This document shows, in pieces, positions 41,933 to 52,281 of a stretch of DNA of 64,000 nt. Numbering within the stretch: the first letter of the stretch is position 1; every line of letters begins with the position of its first letter. Source of the stretch: Eubacterium sp. 14-2. GTDB lineage: Bacteria > Bacillota > Clostridia > Lachnospirales > Lachnospiraceae. The notes below the pieces were generated by a model. The model did no database searches. It saw nothing but the letters and a program-made list of their open reading frames with translations, and was not told the DNA's origin. Location: assembly GCF_000403845.2 (NCBI RefSeq), contig NZ_KE159568.1:124001-188000 (forward strand). The letters are read 5' to 3'. The translations under genes were made by a program, and so were the position numbers.

Positions 41933-42031
41933 TGATTACCTTTTTGATTACCTTTTGGTTACACATGCTCTGAAATGCCCTATTTTCAAGGGTTTCAAAA
42001 ATTCGTGCGGGTTCAAGTCCCGCTGCCGGCA
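41933..42031 (+). other. Probable attachment site: tandem 12-mer plus 3' tRNA fragment
   Basis: TGATTACCTTTT is repeated exactly at 41933-41944 and 41945-41956, like integrase arm sites. GCGGG-ttcaagt-CCCGC (T-arm, 42007-42023) and an acceptor end TGCCGGCA (42024-42031) copy the 3' half of a tRNA (Leu-type by sequence feel). No 5' half pairs here, so this is a tRNA-end att copy; the intact gene would be at the other end. The base composition change to the chromosome follows. Confidence 0.65.
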
Positions 42032-42073
42032 GTTCTTACAGGTGCTGAATTCCTTTGGAAATAAAGGGGTTTG

Positions 42074-42132
42074 GCATTTTTTATATTCTTTTACAGGAAA
42101 GCAGCTCTCCTGTAAAAGAATATAAAAAATGC
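42074..42132. repeat. Perfect 25-bp inverted repeat with 9-base loop
   Basis: Arms 42074-42098 and 42108-42132 are exact reverse complements with T-rich and A-rich outer ends. Probably a strong bidirectional terminator at the element-chromosome border. It is similar in style to the 18-bp repeat at 60164-60228. Confidence 0.6.
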
Positions 42133-42212
42133 GCAACTCACAGAAATGAAGTTTATTACTCCGCAATCTGCTCGCGCGCATCCAGGCATTTAAGAACCTT
42201 TGGGGATAAATA

Positions 42213-42551
42213 TCAGTATTCTCTTTCCTGCCAGTTATTTTTTGCCGTCAGCCATTTTTCCGGTTCTGCCTCCCAGAGTTCATTGAGCCAGTCAATGGCC
42301 TTTCGGATGCCTTCCTCTGAAAAATCCGTCTCCATCCGCTGTTTTTTTTCTTCCGGAGTCGCGTCAAATCCATAAGGCGCCTCCCAGGCGATTACCTCCA
42401 GCTTTTGAATTTCTTTTGCTTTTTCTGCTCCATCTTTCTGTGGAAGTCCCTTTTTTACAACAGCAAACCGGAAGCGCAGTCCTTCATGGCTTCCGGTAAA
42501 TGTTGTCTTTTTCAGATATGGAACTGACAGAATATCTTTGCGTTTTATCAT
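42213..42551 (-). CDS. Hypothetical chromosomal protein
   Basis: 112 residues (RKDILSVPYLKKTTFTGSHE), ending WLTAKNNWQEREY. Soluble with no motif recognised. It starts 13 bases after the lysA stop, so it is probably co-transcribed with lysA. Confidence 0.55.
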   Translation of the reverse strand: MIKRKDILSVPYLKKTTFTGSHEGLRFRFAVVKKGLPQKDGAEKAKEIQKLEVIAWEAPYGFDATPEEKKQRMETDFSEEGIRKAIDWLNELWEAEPEKWLTAKNNWQEREY

Positions 42552-42564
42552 AATATCTTCCTTT

Positions 42565-43839
42565 TTATTTCATATTGTAATCGTTCAGAATATCAAAACA
42601 GTCAAAAGTGGCGAAATAATCCTTCGGTGTTTCTGCCCGCCGAATCAGCTGAGTGCTTCCATCCTCTTTTAACAGGATTTCCGCTGACTTCAGTTTTCCG
42701 TTATAATTATACCCCATGGAAAATCCATGTGCCCCGGTATCATGAATTACCAGCAGATCTCCCATATCAATTTTGGGAAGCATACGGTCAATTGCAAATT
42801 TATCATTGTTTTCACAGAGAGAACCTGTAATGTCATATTTGTGGTCACATGCCTGCTTTTCTTTCCCGGAAACCGTAATATGATGATAAGCCCCATACAT
42901 GGCAGGGCGCATCAGGTTTACGGCACAGGCATCACATCCTATATACTCTTTATGGGTATGTTTCTCGTGAATGGCAGTGGTCACCAGACAACCGTAAGGC
43001 CCCATCATAAACCGGCCCAGCTCCGTATAAATGGCCACATCTCCCATGCCTGCCGGAACCAGAACTTCTTCATACACCTTCCGAACCCCTGCTCCAATGG
43101 CATAAATATCATTTGGCTCCTGGTCCGGACGATAAGGAATCCCAATTCCGCCGGATAAATTAATAAAGCGGATATCAGCTCCTGTCTCTTCTTTTAACTT
43201 TACTGCCACTTCAAATAAGGTCTTTGCCAGAGTCGGATAATATTCGTTTGTTACCGTGTTGCTGGCCAGAAATGCATGAATTCCAAAGTATTTTGCACCT
43301 TTTTCCTTTAATACTTTAAATCCTTCAAACAACTGCTCTGTGGTAAATCCGTATTTTGCATCTCCTGGATTATCCATAATGCTGTTGCTGATTTTAAACA
43401 CGCCTCCCGGATTATACCGGCAGCTTATGGTTTCCGGAATACGGCCGATGGTCTTTTCCAGAAAATCAATGTGAGTAAAATCATCCAGATTGATAACCGC
43501 CCCAATGTCACTGGCAAACCGGAACTCATCGGCCGGGGTTGCATTGGAGGAAAACATAATGTCCTGTCCTTCAAAATGCAGTGCGTCTGCCAGCATCAGC
43601 TCTGTCATGGAAGAACAGTCACAGCCGCATCCATATTCCTTTAAAATATTAATAAGAAAGGGATTTGGTGTTGCCTTTACTGCAAAATATTCTTTAAAAC
43701 CCGGATTCCAGGAAAATGCTTCTTTCAAAGCCTTCGCATTGGCACGGATTCCTTTTTCATCGTATAAATGAAAGGGAGTGGGATATTCTTTTACTATTTC
43801 ATCTAACTGTTCCTTTGTCACGAATGGTTCTTTTTTCAT
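42565..43839 (-). CDS. lysA: Diaminopimelate decarboxylase
   Basis: 424 residues, normal length. PLP-dependent fold-III enzyme: FKEYFAVKATPNP with the PLP lysine, GIHAFLASNTVTNEYYPTLA, INLSGGIGIPYRPDQ, and a C-terminal part MGDLLVIHDTGAHGFSMGYN. It converts meso-diaminopimelate to lysine. A related carboxylase of the polyamine branch (NspC-like) is the main alternative, but the length and motifs suit LysA. No riboswitch was seen upstream. Confidence 0.8.
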   Translation of the reverse strand: MKKEPFVTKEQLDEIVKEYPTPFHLYDEKGIRANAKALKEAFSWNPGFKEYFAVKATPNPFLINILKEYGCGCDCSSMTELMLADALHFEGQDIMFSSNATPADEFRFASDIGAVINLDDFTHIDFLEKTIGRIPETISCRYNPGGVFKISNSIMDNPGDAKYGFTTEQLFEGFKVLKEKGAKYFGIHAFLASNTVTNEYYPTLAKTLFEVAVKLKEETGADIRFINLSGGIGIPYRPDQEPNDIYAIGAGVRKVYEEVLVPAGMGDVAIYTELGRFMMGPYGCLVTTAIHEKHTHKEYIGCDACAVNLMRPAMYGAYHHITVSGKEKQACDHKYDITGSLCENNDKFAIDRMLPKIDMGDLLVIHDTGAHGFSMGYNYNGKLKSAEILLKEDGSTQLIRRAETPKDYFATFDCFDILNDYNMK

Positions 43840-44009
43840 ACGCTCTGTCTCTCCTTATTTCTCGACTTTCCTCTCTGATTCGTCACGGAAACCAGATTAC
43901 AGTTGCATGGAAGTTTATCATGCCTGCACGGAACTTTCCGGAACCTTTTCTGTTATGCAAATTCAGAAATACTATAATAGTTTGACAGAAAAATGTCAAG
44001 AAATTAATA

Positions 44010-44501
44010 CTATTCGCAGTGCAGCACCGCTTTTCCTTCCGCTCTGGAAACAGGCACGTTGATCACCCGCTGGTTGGAACTTCCCCGCCAGTACAGTCCG
44101 GTATCTTTTTGCTCCACCTGAAATTCTCCGTCTACCAGTATGTCCACATACTTCATAATCTCAAGATCCGCTATGGTCTCCCACACAAATCCGGTATACA
44201 TCCAGATGGTTTTTCCCGGAAATCTTTCCTTAATCTCTCTGGCCAGTTTCAGCACATCGGAACGATTTCCGGAATACAGAGGATCTCCTCCGCTGAATGT
44301 AATCCCTGAAATATAATCTCTGGCCAGTTCTGCAAAAATTTCCTCTTTTGCCTTTTCATCAAACAGCAGCCCCCCGTTGGGATCCCAGGTAATGGGATTC
44401 TGGCACTCTTTACAGCAATGGGAACAGCCGGACACCCATAAGACCACACGCAGTCCATCACCATTCAGCATATCGTCTTTTGTTATATCGTGATATCTCA
44501 T
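44010..44501 (-). CDS. nrdG: Anaerobic ribonucleotide reductase activating enzyme
   Basis: 163 residues. CSHCCKEC supplies the CxxxCxxC radical-SAM cluster, and ISGITFSGGDPLY is the SAM-binding glycine motif. It makes the glycyl radical of NrdD. It lies 10 bases downstream of nrdD, as usual. Confidence 0.9.
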   Translation of the reverse strand: MRYHDITKDDMLNGDGLRVVLWVSGCSHCCKECQNPITWDPNGGLLFDEKAKEEIFAELARDYISGITFSGGDPLYSGNRSDVLKLAREIKERFPGKTIWMYTGFVWETIADLEIMKYVDILVDGEFQVEQKDTGLYWRGSSNQRVINVPVSRAEGKAVLHCE

Positions 44502-44511
44502 AGATTTCTCC

Positions 44512-46641
44512 TTACATGCTTCTGCGCTCTTTGATTTCAGCCATTTTGGCGTCGTTCAGCCGGGTGTCGCCCTTTACTCTGGAATAGGACAGGTATCCGT
44601 TCATCCGCTCAATCTTAGTCAGGTTATGGCTGCCGCATTTGGGACATACATCCATTTCCAGCTCCTGATGTCCGCAGTCGTCACAATAGGCCAGGGACAG
44701 ATTCACCCCTTCATAGAATCCCATATCCATCGCCCGCCTTACCAGGGTTTTCACTGCTTCTTTATTATAGTCAATGGGATACTTCACATACTGAATTTTG
44801 CCGCCGTTGCTCAGTTCCCAGAAACGATATTCCAGATCCTGTTTCTGTATGGGCGTAATATCTTCTGTCACATGGCAGTGGAAGCCATTGCTGACATATT
44901 CCCGGTCAGACACATTTTCCACAATACCGTACTTCTTGCGGAACTGCTTCACCTGCAGGCCGCAGAGGTTTTCTGCAGGAGTCGCATAAATAGCATAAAG
45001 GTTTCCGTCTGCTTTTTTAAACTCCGTAATTTTCTCATTGATGTGCTCCAGCACTTCAATGGCAAACTGTCCGTCCTCCACCAGGGATTTTCCATTATAA
45101 AGCCGCTGAAGTTCGTTAAATGCAGTAATACCGAAAGAAGCTGTGGCTGTCTTCAGCAGAGGCTTGATTTTATCATGAATACCGAGATGTCCTCCGTAAA
45201 AGCCTCCCTCACAGTAAGCAAGGGGATTCGTACTTGCCCGCATTTCTCCCAGATAAGCATAGGTCCGAATATGAAGCTGCCGGATTAACTCCAGATAATA
45301 ATCCAAAACCTCATAAAAATCCCGGCTTTCCTGTCTGGATTTTGCCAGAATCATAGGCAGATGAAGGCTGACCACGCCAATGTTGAACCGTCCCACAAAC
45401 ACAGGATGGTCTGTGTCATCTGCAGGATTCATACCGCCCTTCACATACCAGGGGGACAGAAATGCCCGGCAGCCCATGGGGCTGATGATTTCCCCATACT
45501 GCTTATACATGCTGGAAATATAGCCTTTTCCCGTAAGGCTCAGCCAGTCAGGATACATGGTTTTCCGGGAGCACTCAATCCCCGCTTCAAATACATCCTC
45601 AAGTTCTTTTCCCGGTCCATGAAGATTTTCATCATAAAGAAATACCAGTTTGGGAAACAGCACGGGCTTCCTGCACCCTTCTTTCCCCTGCCCTTTTCTT
45701 CGTACCTCCAGCATGGCAATGGAGGCCATTTTTGCAAATCTTCCTGTGCCTGTCCCAAATGTCATGGTAATAAACGGATAATCCCCACGGCTGGAAGACA
45801 CCGAATTAAATTTGTACTCCCATCCCTGGACGCCCTGTTCCAGATCCCGTGTGATATCCTTCATGGTTTCCTCTTCTGCCCGTTCCTCAGTCAGGCCAAG
45901 GCCGCGATATTTTTCTTTGTATTTTATGTAGGATTTTTCCGCATAAGGCTCTAAAATCCGCTCCACGCCAGGCACGGTAAATCCACCGTACTGCTGGCTT
46001 GCCGCGCTTAATACAATATCCCCGATAACATCAAAAGCCACATCCAGAGTTTTCGGCTCATTGTACCAGAGATTTCCCATCTCAAAACCGCCGCGCAGCA
46101 CATTTTCCACATCAAACAGGCAGCAGTTCATGGTATCTCTCCTCGCAGACATGTCATGAACATAAATATAACCGTCCCGGCACGCCTGAATTTCCTCTGT
46201 AGTCATAAAAAATTTCTGGTACAGTTCTTTATTTAACTGATTAAAAATCAGACTCCGCTTGGTGGACACCAGTGCACTGTCTGTGTTGGAATTTTCTTTA
46301 TCCCCTATGTACATAATAGACTGGCTTTTTTTATAAACCTCATCCAGCATCTGTACAAAATCCTGCTTATAATTGCGGTAATCCCGGTAACTTTTTGCCA
46401 CCACCGGATTGACCTTTTCCAGTGCACCTTCCACAATATTGTGCATCTGAGCAATTTTTACTTCCTCTATGCCCATGGACTCTACTTTTTCCTCTACAAA
46501 CTGGCAGATAAATTTTAATTCTTCCTCTGTAAATGTAATCAGTGCACGATAGGCAGACTTGTTTACCGCAACCACCACTTTCTGTACGTTAAAATCCTCC
46601 CTGGTTCCATCCTTTTTGATAACCTTAAACGTTTTATCCAT
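44512..46641 (-). CDS. nrdD: Anaerobic (class III) ribonucleotide reductase
   Basis: 709 residues. ATP cone at the start (KVIKKDGTREDFNVQKVVVA), a large catalytic domain, zinc site CDDC..CPKC near 660, and the glycyl-radical loop RMNGYL near 680. Reduces nucleotides without oxygen. Tight spacing with nrdG. A weak pair of NrdR-like boxes sits upstream. Confidence 0.92.
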   Translation of the reverse strand: MDKTFKVIKKDGTREDFNVQKVVVAVNKSAYRALITFTEEELKFICQFVEEKVESMGIEEVKIAQMHNIVEGALEKVNPVVAKSYRDYRNYKQDFVQMLDEVYKKSQSIMYIGDKENSNTDSALVSTKRSLIFNQLNKELYQKFFMTTEEIQACRDGYIYVHDMSARRDTMNCCLFDVENVLRGGFEMGNLWYNEPKTLDVAFDVIGDIVLSAASQQYGGFTVPGVERILEPYAEKSYIKYKEKYRGLGLTEERAEEETMKDITRDLEQGVQGWEYKFNSVSSSRGDYPFITMTFGTGTGRFAKMASIAMLEVRRKGQGKEGCRKPVLFPKLVFLYDENLHGPGKELEDVFEAGIECSRKTMYPDWLSLTGKGYISSMYKQYGEIISPMGCRAFLSPWYVKGGMNPADDTDHPVFVGRFNIGVVSLHLPMILAKSRQESRDFYEVLDYYLELIRQLHIRTYAYLGEMRASTNPLAYCEGGFYGGHLGIHDKIKPLLKTATASFGITAFNELQRLYNGKSLVEDGQFAIEVLEHINEKITEFKKADGNLYAIYATPAENLCGLQVKQFRKKYGIVENVSDREYVSNGFHCHVTEDITPIQKQDLEYRFWELSNGGKIQYVKYPIDYNKEAVKTLVRRAMDMGFYEGVNLSLAYCDDCGHQELEMDVCPKCGSHNLTKIERMNGYLSYSRVKGDTRLNDAKMAEIKERRSM

Positions 46642-46713
46642 TCTTTCTCCTCCCGTTCATATCCGGCAAACCAATATATATCTTGTTAATTTTTCTTTAT
46701 TTTTCTTATTTTC

Positions 46714-46748
46714 ATACCATATCTTGTGTTATGGTGTATATCTTATCA
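46714..46748 (-). promoter_or_regulatory. Possible NrdR-like boxes
   Basis: On minus TGATAAGATATACACC and ACACAAGATATGGTAT both share A-AAGATAT with the NrdR consensus ACACWATATATWGTGT. But the boxes are only 19 bases apart instead of about 31, so this is weak. Confidence 0.3.
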
Positions 46749-46838
46749 TGCCATTTTAAAGAAGTCAATAGATACGCATGGACTTTTTGCTCCGAACATG
46801 CTACAATCATTTTATCATTAAAATAAGGAGGTGAGCAA

Positions 46839-47375
46839 ATGACTGAAAATGAAAAACTTGATCTGATTCTTTCCGAATTATATGAAATGAAAGGTGATAT
46901 ACGGGAAGTAAAAGACGACGTACAGACTTTAACATCTGATGTGCAGACTCTCAAGTCTGAAATGCAAACTCTCAAATCTGATGTGCAGACTCTTAAATCC
47001 GATGTGCAGACTCTCAAGTCTGAAATGCAGACTCTCAAATCCGATGTGCAGACTCTCAAATCCGATGTGCAGACTCTCAAATCTGAAATACAGGATATAT
47101 GGGTGCAGATACACGGAACACAAACAGATGTACAGGGTATGAAAGCGGAAATAACCGGGATGCAGACGCATCTCAGAAACATCGATGCACGTCTGGACAG
47201 AATCGAAAACATTGTGGGCAGAAACTACACCCTGACAGAAGAATTCTACGTTTCACAGAAGGAAACAAACGTGGAGGTTCAGGCAGAATTCCGCATTATA
47301 CACGGAACCCTTGACATGCATGCAAGGCAGATTTCCCACACTACATCCATCCTTAAAGATTATAGAATATCATAG
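46839..47375 (+). CDS. Heptad-repeat coiled-coil protein
   Basis: 178 residues. Starts MTENEKLDLILSELYEMKGD, then about eight exact-like heptads VQTLKSE/VQTLKSD (residues 26-85), coded by near-identical 21-bp DNA units, then GTQTDVQGMKAEITGMQTHL and a further coiled end. GGAGG precedes the ATG. Homologous opening to the gene at 28972. Probably a trimeric or dimeric rod of unknown function. Opposite strand to nrdD. Confidence 0.65.
   Translation: MTENEKLDLILSELYEMKGDIREVKDDVQTLTSDVQTLKSEMQTLKSDVQTLKSDVQTLKSEMQTLKSDVQTLKSDVQTLKSEIQDIWVQIHGTQTDVQGMKAEITGMQTHLRNIDARLDRIENIVGRNYTLTEEFYVSQKETNVEVQAEFRIIHGTLDMHARQISHTTSILKDYRIS
46925..47090. repeat. 21-bp tandem repeats within the coiled-coil gene
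   Basis: Units like CAGACTCTCAAATCTGATGTG occur in tandem with few changes. Unequal crossing-over would change rod length. Confidence 0.75.
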
Positions 47376-47380
47376 TCTTT

Positions 47381-47560
47381 TCACTGTGTTCTGAAACTCT
47401 TATCTTTTTTATCTATAACAATCCATTTATTTATATGCCGCTTCAGTCTGAGAATATACATCTTTGCATAAAATCTGTTCTTTAGCAGAAATTCCTGATG
47501 ATTCCCCAGTTCCATACTTTCCACATCCTTCATCACCGGAAGTACACCCACAGATGAAAT
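47381..47560 (-). pseudogene. Relic of an ABC exporter C-terminus
   Basis: A minus frame reads VMKDVESMELGNHQEFLLKN and RFYAKMYILRLK, the usual C-terminal end (VMKDG..ELGNHQELL..GFYAKMY) of ABC transporter ATPases, without the Walker motifs. No start or promoter is seen. Decayed gene end. Confidence 0.45.
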
Positions 47561-47671
47561 GCTCTCATCCGGAATCAATACAGATTTCCGTCGTCTCCTT
47601 TTCCCTTTTCCTTCAGAAACACACATGTATTTCCTCTGTCCCTGGCACCGGCTTTTCCCTGAAGATAAACA

Positions 47672-47712
47672 ATATCCGGCCTTCCACCGTTACAATGGAA
47701 AAGGCCGGATAT
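47672..47712 (-). terminator. Terminator of metK
   Basis: ATATCCGGCCTT and AAGGCCGGATAT form a perfect 12-bp stem just after the metK stop. U-tail is moderate. Confidence 0.65.
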
Positions 47713-47734
47713 CAGATATCCTGTCAGTATACTT

Positions 47735-48922
47735 CTACAGATATTTTTTCAGAACTTCTGCCTTGTCAGTTGCCTCCCAGGGCAGATTCAGATCATTCCG
47801 TCCAAAATGTCCGTAAGCTGCTGTCTGCTTATAGATGGGACGTCTCAAATCCAGCATTCTGATAATCCCCGCCGGACGAAGATCAAAGTTTTCGCGGATG
47901 ATTTCCACCAGTTTTTCATCAGAAATCTTTCCTGTTCCGAATGTGTCCACCATAACAGAGGTAGGCTGTGCAACACCAATAGCATAGGACAGCTGAATCT
48001 CACATTTGTCCGCAAGTCCTGCAGCTACAATATTTTTTGCAACATAGCGGGCTGCGTAAGCTGCAGAACGGTCTACTTTGGTACAGTCCTTACCGGAAAA
48101 AGCACCGCCGCCATGACGGGCATATCCGCCATATGTATCCACAATGATTTTTCGTCCCGTGAGGCCTGCGTCACCCTGGGGCCCGCCGATTACGAAACGT
48201 CCGGTGGGATTGATGAAAAATTTCGTGTCTTCATCTACCAGTTCCTGAGGAAGAACAGGATCAAATACATATTTCCGGATATCTGCATGAATCTGCTCCT
48301 GGCTTACCTCCGGGTCATGCTGAGTGGACAAAACCACTGCCTCCAGCCGTCCTGGCTGCCCCTTCTCATCGTATTCCACAGAAACCTGTGTCTTTCCATC
48401 CGGTCTCAGGTAACTCAGTGTACCTTCCTTACGAACCTTTGTAAGCTGAAGAGCCAGACGGTGTGCCAGAGAAATGGCATACGGCATCAGCTCCGGTGTC
48501 TCATTGGTGGCATAGCCAAACATCATGCCCTGATCTCCTGCCCCAATTGCTTCCAGCTCTTCCTCAGACATTTTATTTTCTTTTGCTTCCAGCGCTTTAT
48601 CCACACCCATGGCAATATCTGTGGACTGTTTATCCAGCGCAACCATAACCGCACAGGTATTTCCGTCAAATCCCATGGCACCATCCGTATAACCAATTTC
48701 CTTTACGGTATCTCTGACAATCTGGGGAATATCAATTTCTGCTTCTGTGGTAATTTCCCCCGTTACAAGAACAAATCCGGTACATGCTGCAGTTTCACAT
48801 GCTACCCGGCTCATAGGATCTTTTGCCATCAATGCGTCTAAAATCGCGTCTGACACTGCATCGCATAATTTGTCCGGATGTCCCTCAGTTACCGATTCTG
48901 ATGTAAATAATCTTTTTTCCAT
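47735..48922 (-). CDS. metK: S-adenosylmethionine synthetase
   Basis: 395 residues, normal length. [23 protein letters not shown] and [20 protein letters not shown] are the family signatures. Makes SAM from methionine and ATP. Controlled by the SAM-I riboswitch upstream (49119-49272). Confidence 0.95.
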   Translation of the reverse strand: MEKRLFTSESVTEGHPDKLCDAVSDAILDALMAKDPMSRVACETAACTGFVLVTGEITTEAEIDIPQIVRDTVKEIGYTDGAMGFDGNTCAVMVALDKQSTDIAMGVDKALEAKENKMSEEELEAIGAGDQGMMFGYATNETPELMPYAISLAHRLALQLTKVRKEGTLSYLRPDGKTQVSVEYDEKGQPGRLEAVVLSTQHDPEVSQEQIHADIRKYVFDPVLPQELVDEDTKFFINPTGRFVIGGPQGDAGLTGRKIIVDTYGGYARHGGGAFSGKDCTKVDRSAAYAARYVAKNIVAAGLADKCEIQLSYAIGVAQPTSVMVDTFGTGKISDEKLVEIIRENFDLRPAGIIRMLDLRRPIYKQTAAYGHFGRNDLNLPWEATDKAEVLKKYL

Positions 48923-49118
48923 TTTTCCTCCTGTTTGCTGTGCTTTGTACAGTTATATAGTAATATTTTCTTCCTGTCCGGGTGCCCGTTTCCAAACAAA
49001 GCGGACAAATCCGCAGGGGCTCCCTGAATCCCTCATTCCTGAAGGACCTGGCTGCTTTGCTGCGCCGTTTTAAGAGTTTTTTATTCTACAGGAAATCCAG
49101 AGGAATTTCTCAATAGAA

Positions 49119-49272
49119 TAAAAAAATCCGCTTATTAAATAAGCGGACTCGACTCTTCCAAAAGATTATCAAATCCTCTTATTGTTCGATTACTCGCTCA
49201 GGTTGGCACCTTCCGTAGAGGGGTTGCCGTGGCTTCACAGGTCCTATGTACCTCCACCACTCTGAATAAGAG
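49119..49272 (-). promoter_or_regulatory. SAM-I (S-box) riboswitch with terminator
   Basis: On minus: P1 CTCTTATT/AATAAGAG, GAGGTACATAGGACCTGTGA, GCCACGGCAACC and AAGGTGCCAACCTG, the S-box core, then a terminator CCGCTTATT/AATAAGCGG with TTTTTTT. High SAM ends transcription before metK. Confidence 0.92.
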
Positions 49273-49478
49273 AAATTAATAACTGACGGAACTGACACTC
49301 TCCCATCAGTATGACAATATTCGGTTTTTAATCTTTCTTCCCCATTAACATACTACCTTTTTTTTATTCTGTCAAGTATTTCTTCCTTGACAAATGTTGC
49401 CTTTATTTTTATACTTAGAAAGTAGTTTGAATTTATATGTTTTACGGCATTTATATAATGCAACAGGGGGAATCACAA

Positions 49479-50600
49479 ATGAAGAATTATCCTATCAGAG
49501 ATTTACGTCCCGGCATGAAGATTGCAGAACCGGTGTACACCAAAAGCGGACAGATGCTTATGGATGTCGGTACTGTTCTGACTTCTGCGTTAATTGACCG
49601 TCTTTCTTATTATGGGATAGACTCTGCCTCTGCAGAAGTTCCTGTCAGTATCCGGGAAACCCCGGCAGCAGAGCAAAAAGCACCTGTCAGTATGCCAAAC
49701 CGCAGCCGGGCTTCCAATCCTTCCTATTCTCAGAAAGTGAAATCCCAGCCGGAATTTATGGCATATCAGATTGAATATACAAAGGAAGTAAATTCCATCC
49801 GGAGTTTACTGGACGGCATTATTCAAAATCCGGCACAGCCCCCTGATATCGGTCAGATTCTGAACGAATGCTCCAGATTAACTTCTCTGACTAAAACTAC
49901 CGTAGATTTATTTGATAAACTGCACAATATGCGGCTGGATGATGACAGCGTATATTCCCATTGTCTGAACGTTGCACTGATCGCCCGGCAAATGGGGAAA
50001 TGGCTTTATTTTTCAGCAGAAGATATGGATGTCCTGACTCTGTGCGGCCTGTTCCACGATATTGGCAAAGTTCAGATTCCGGATGAAATCCTGAACAAAC
50101 CCGGCAAATATACAGATGAGGAATTTGCTCTGATTCGCCAGCATCCTGTAACCAGCTACAATCTTCTGAAATATCTGCCTCTTGATGAACGTATCAAAAA
50201 TGCTGCTCTGATGCACCATGAGCGCTGCGACGGCTCCGGTTATCCTCAGAAATTAAAAGCTGACCAGATTGATGACTTTGCAGAAATCATTGCCATTGCA
50301 GATGTGTATGATGCAATGACTGCAGCCCGCTCCTATCGTTCTCCTTTGTGTCCTTTCCAGGCAATTGACATGTTTGAGAAGGACGGTCTTCAGCTATACA
50401 GCCCGAAATACATTCTTACATTTCTGAATCGTATTGCAAATACTTATCAGAATAACCGGGTATTGCTGAATAACGGACAAAGCGCAAATATCGTTATGAT
50501 AAACTCCAAACACCTTACCCGTCCCATGATTCAGTTAGATGACGGTTCGGTGGTGGACATGCTCAATCTTCCGGAGTGGGAAATCATCAAAATCATATAA
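49479..50600 (+). CDS. HD-GYP domain phosphodiesterase
   Basis: 373 residues from MKNYPIRDLRPGMKIAEPVY, with GGGGG upstream. The N-terminus is a DUF3391-like part; from about 150 the HD-GYP domain carries FHDIGKVQIPDEILNKPGKY and HHERCDGSGYP, with the metal-binding HD and GYP motifs. It would hydrolyse cyclic di-GMP. It stands alone with its own terminator. Confidence 0.85.
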   Translation: MKNYPIRDLRPGMKIAEPVYTKSGQMLMDVGTVLTSALIDRLSYYGIDSASAEVPVSIRETPAAEQKAPVSMPNRSRASNPSYSQKVKSQPEFMAYQIEYTKEVNSIRSLLDGIIQNPAQPPDIGQILNECSRLTSLTKTTVDLFDKLHNMRLDDDSVYSHCLNVALIARQMGKWLYFSAEDMDVLTLCGLFHDIGKVQIPDEILNKPGKYTDEEFALIRQHPVTSYNLLKYLPLDERIKNAALMHHERCDGSGYPQKLKADQIDDFAEIIAIADVYDAMTAARSYRSPLCPFQAIDMFEKDGLQLYSPKYILTFLNRIANTYQNNRVLLNNGQSANIVMINSKHLTRPMIQLDDGSVVDMLNLPEWEIIKII

Positions 50601-50617
50601 GAATCAGAAATTCAACA

Positions 50618-50678
50618 AAAAGCTGCTGTAAAATACGGGAATATTTTCCGGAAATATCCTGTCTTTTACAGTAGCTTT
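50618..50678 (+). terminator. Terminator
   Basis: AAAGCTGCTGTAAAA pairs with TTTTACAGTAGCTTT (one mismatch), with an inner GGGAATATTTCC-like helix. Confidence 0.7.
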
Positions 50679-50728
50679 CCTAAACAGCAGAATTTTCTTC
50701 TGCCATAACAATACAGGAGGGAAAAATT

Positions 50729-52270
50729 TTGGATAGAGAAACCGTTATCGTCCTTGATTTCGGCGGACAGTATAACCAGCTCATTGCCCGGCGTGTACGG
50801 GAATGTAATGTGTACTGTGAGGTAAAGCCTTATACCATAAGTCTGGACGAAATAAAAGCCATGAAACCAAAAGGCATTATTTTCACCGGAGGGCCCAACA
50901 GCGTTTATGAAGATACATCCCCCAGCTGCTCCAGGGAAATTTTTGAACTGGGAATTCCTGTGCTGGGAATCTGCTATGGCTCTCAGCTGATGGCCCATTT
51001 ACTGGGCGGTACCGTAAAAACCGCACCTGTCAGTGAATATGGACACACAAAAGTGTCGGTCGATACCACAGATATTCTGTTTGAAGGCGCATCTTCTGAA
51101 AGTATCTGCTGGATGAGCCATACGGATTACATTGCTCAGGTACCGGAAGGATTCCGGATTACTGCGCATACTCCTGTCTGTCCGGCTGCCGCAATGTCAT
51201 TTCCGGAAAAGAAACTGTATGCAACTCAGTTTCACCCGGAAGTTATGCATACAAGAGAAGGCATGAAAATGCTTGAAAATTTTGTTTTTAACGTATGCGG
51301 CTGTATCGGAGACTGGAAAATGGATTCTTTTGTGGAAACCACCATTCAGAGTCTGAAGGAAAAAATCGGCAGCGGCAAAGTGCTCTGTGCCCTTTCCGGC
51401 GGAGTGGATTCTTCCGTAGCTGCAGTGTTGCTTTCCAAAGCAGTTGGAAAACAGCTGACCTGTGTTTTTGTGGATCATGGTCTGCTCCGCAAAAATGAAG
51501 GAGATGAAGTAGAAAAAGTATTTGGGCCCAACGGGGCTTATGAGCTGAATTTTATCCGCGTCAACGCACAGCAGAGATATTATGAGAAGCTGAAAGGCGT
51601 CACAGAACCGGAAGAAAAACGTAAAATTATCGGCTCAGAATTTATCCGTGTATTCGAAGAGGAAGCAAAAAAAATCGGTGCTGTGGATTTTCTGGTACAG
51701 GGTACCATTTATCCTGACGTAATAGAATCCGGCCTCGGAAAATCTGCCGTCATCAAGTCACACCACAATGTGGGCGGCCTTCCGGATGTAGTTGATTTTA
51801 AAGAAATCATAGAACCTTTACGCATGCTTTTTAAAGACGAAGTACGAAAAGCCGGACTGGAACTGGGCATTCCCAAATATCTGGTATTCCGTCAGCCATT
51901 CCCCGGCCCCGGACTTGGCATCCGCATTATCGGAGAAGTGACAGAAGAAAAAGTAAAAATCGTGCAGGAAGCTGACTATATTTACCGGGAGGAAGTTGCA
52001 AAAGCCGGACTGGATGAAAACCTGGGCCAGTATTTCGCTGCACTGACCAATATGCGTTCTGTAGGTGTTATGGGCGACTTCCGGACCTACGATTATGCAA
52101 TAGCTCTCCGTGCTGTAAATACTTCTGATTTTATGACTGCAGAAGCTGCCCAGATTCCCTGGGAAGTGTTGCAGAAAGTTACCAACCGAATTGTAAATGA
52201 GGTAAAAGGGGTTAATCGGGTACTGTATGACTGTACCGGAAAGCCGCCAGGGACAATCGAATTTGAATAA
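50729..52270 (+). CDS. guaA: GMP synthetase (glutamine-hydrolysing)
   Basis: 513 residues. TTG start with GGAGGG upstream. GATase domain with Cys in GICYGSQ and FHPEV; PP-loop [10 protein letters not shown]-terminal dimer domain ending in KPPGTIEFE. Converts XMP to GMP. Single gene with terminators on both sides. Confidence 0.95.
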   Translation: MDRETVIVLDFGGQYNQLIARRVRECNVYCEVKPYTISLDEIKAMKPKGIIFTGGPNSVYEDTSPSCSREIFELGIPVLGICYGSQLMAHLLGGTVKTAPVSEYGHTKVSVDTTDILFEGASSESICWMSHTDYIAQVPEGFRITAHTPVCPAAAMSFPEKKLYATQFHPEVMHTREGMKMLENFVFNVCGCIGDWKMDSFVETTIQSLKEKIGSGKVLCALSGGVDSSVAAVLLSKAVGKQLTCVFVDHGLLRKNEGDEVEKVFGPNGAYELNFIRVNAQQRYYEKLKGVTEPEEKRKIIGSEFIRVFEEEAKKIGAVDFLVQGTIYPDVIESGLGKSAVIKSHHNVGGLPDVVDFKEIIEPLRMLFKDEVRKAGLELGIPKYLVFRQPFPGPGLGIRIIGEVTEEKVKIVQEADYIYREEVAKAGLDENLGQYFAALTNMRSVGVMGDFRTYDYAIALRAVNTSDFMTAEAAQIPWEVLQKVTNRIVNEVKGVNRVLYDCTGKPPGTIEFE

Positions 52271-52281
52271 CAGACATTTCA

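Noticed and set aside
41948-42181. 77-codon minus frame over the tRNA fragment
   Set aside because: Reading across tRNA ends gives familiar false proteins (RQRDLNPHE); not a gene.
46712-47212. Minus-strand 166-codon frame opposite the heptad gene
   Set aside because: Arises from the 21-bp repeats; cysteine-rich low-complexity, no start site.
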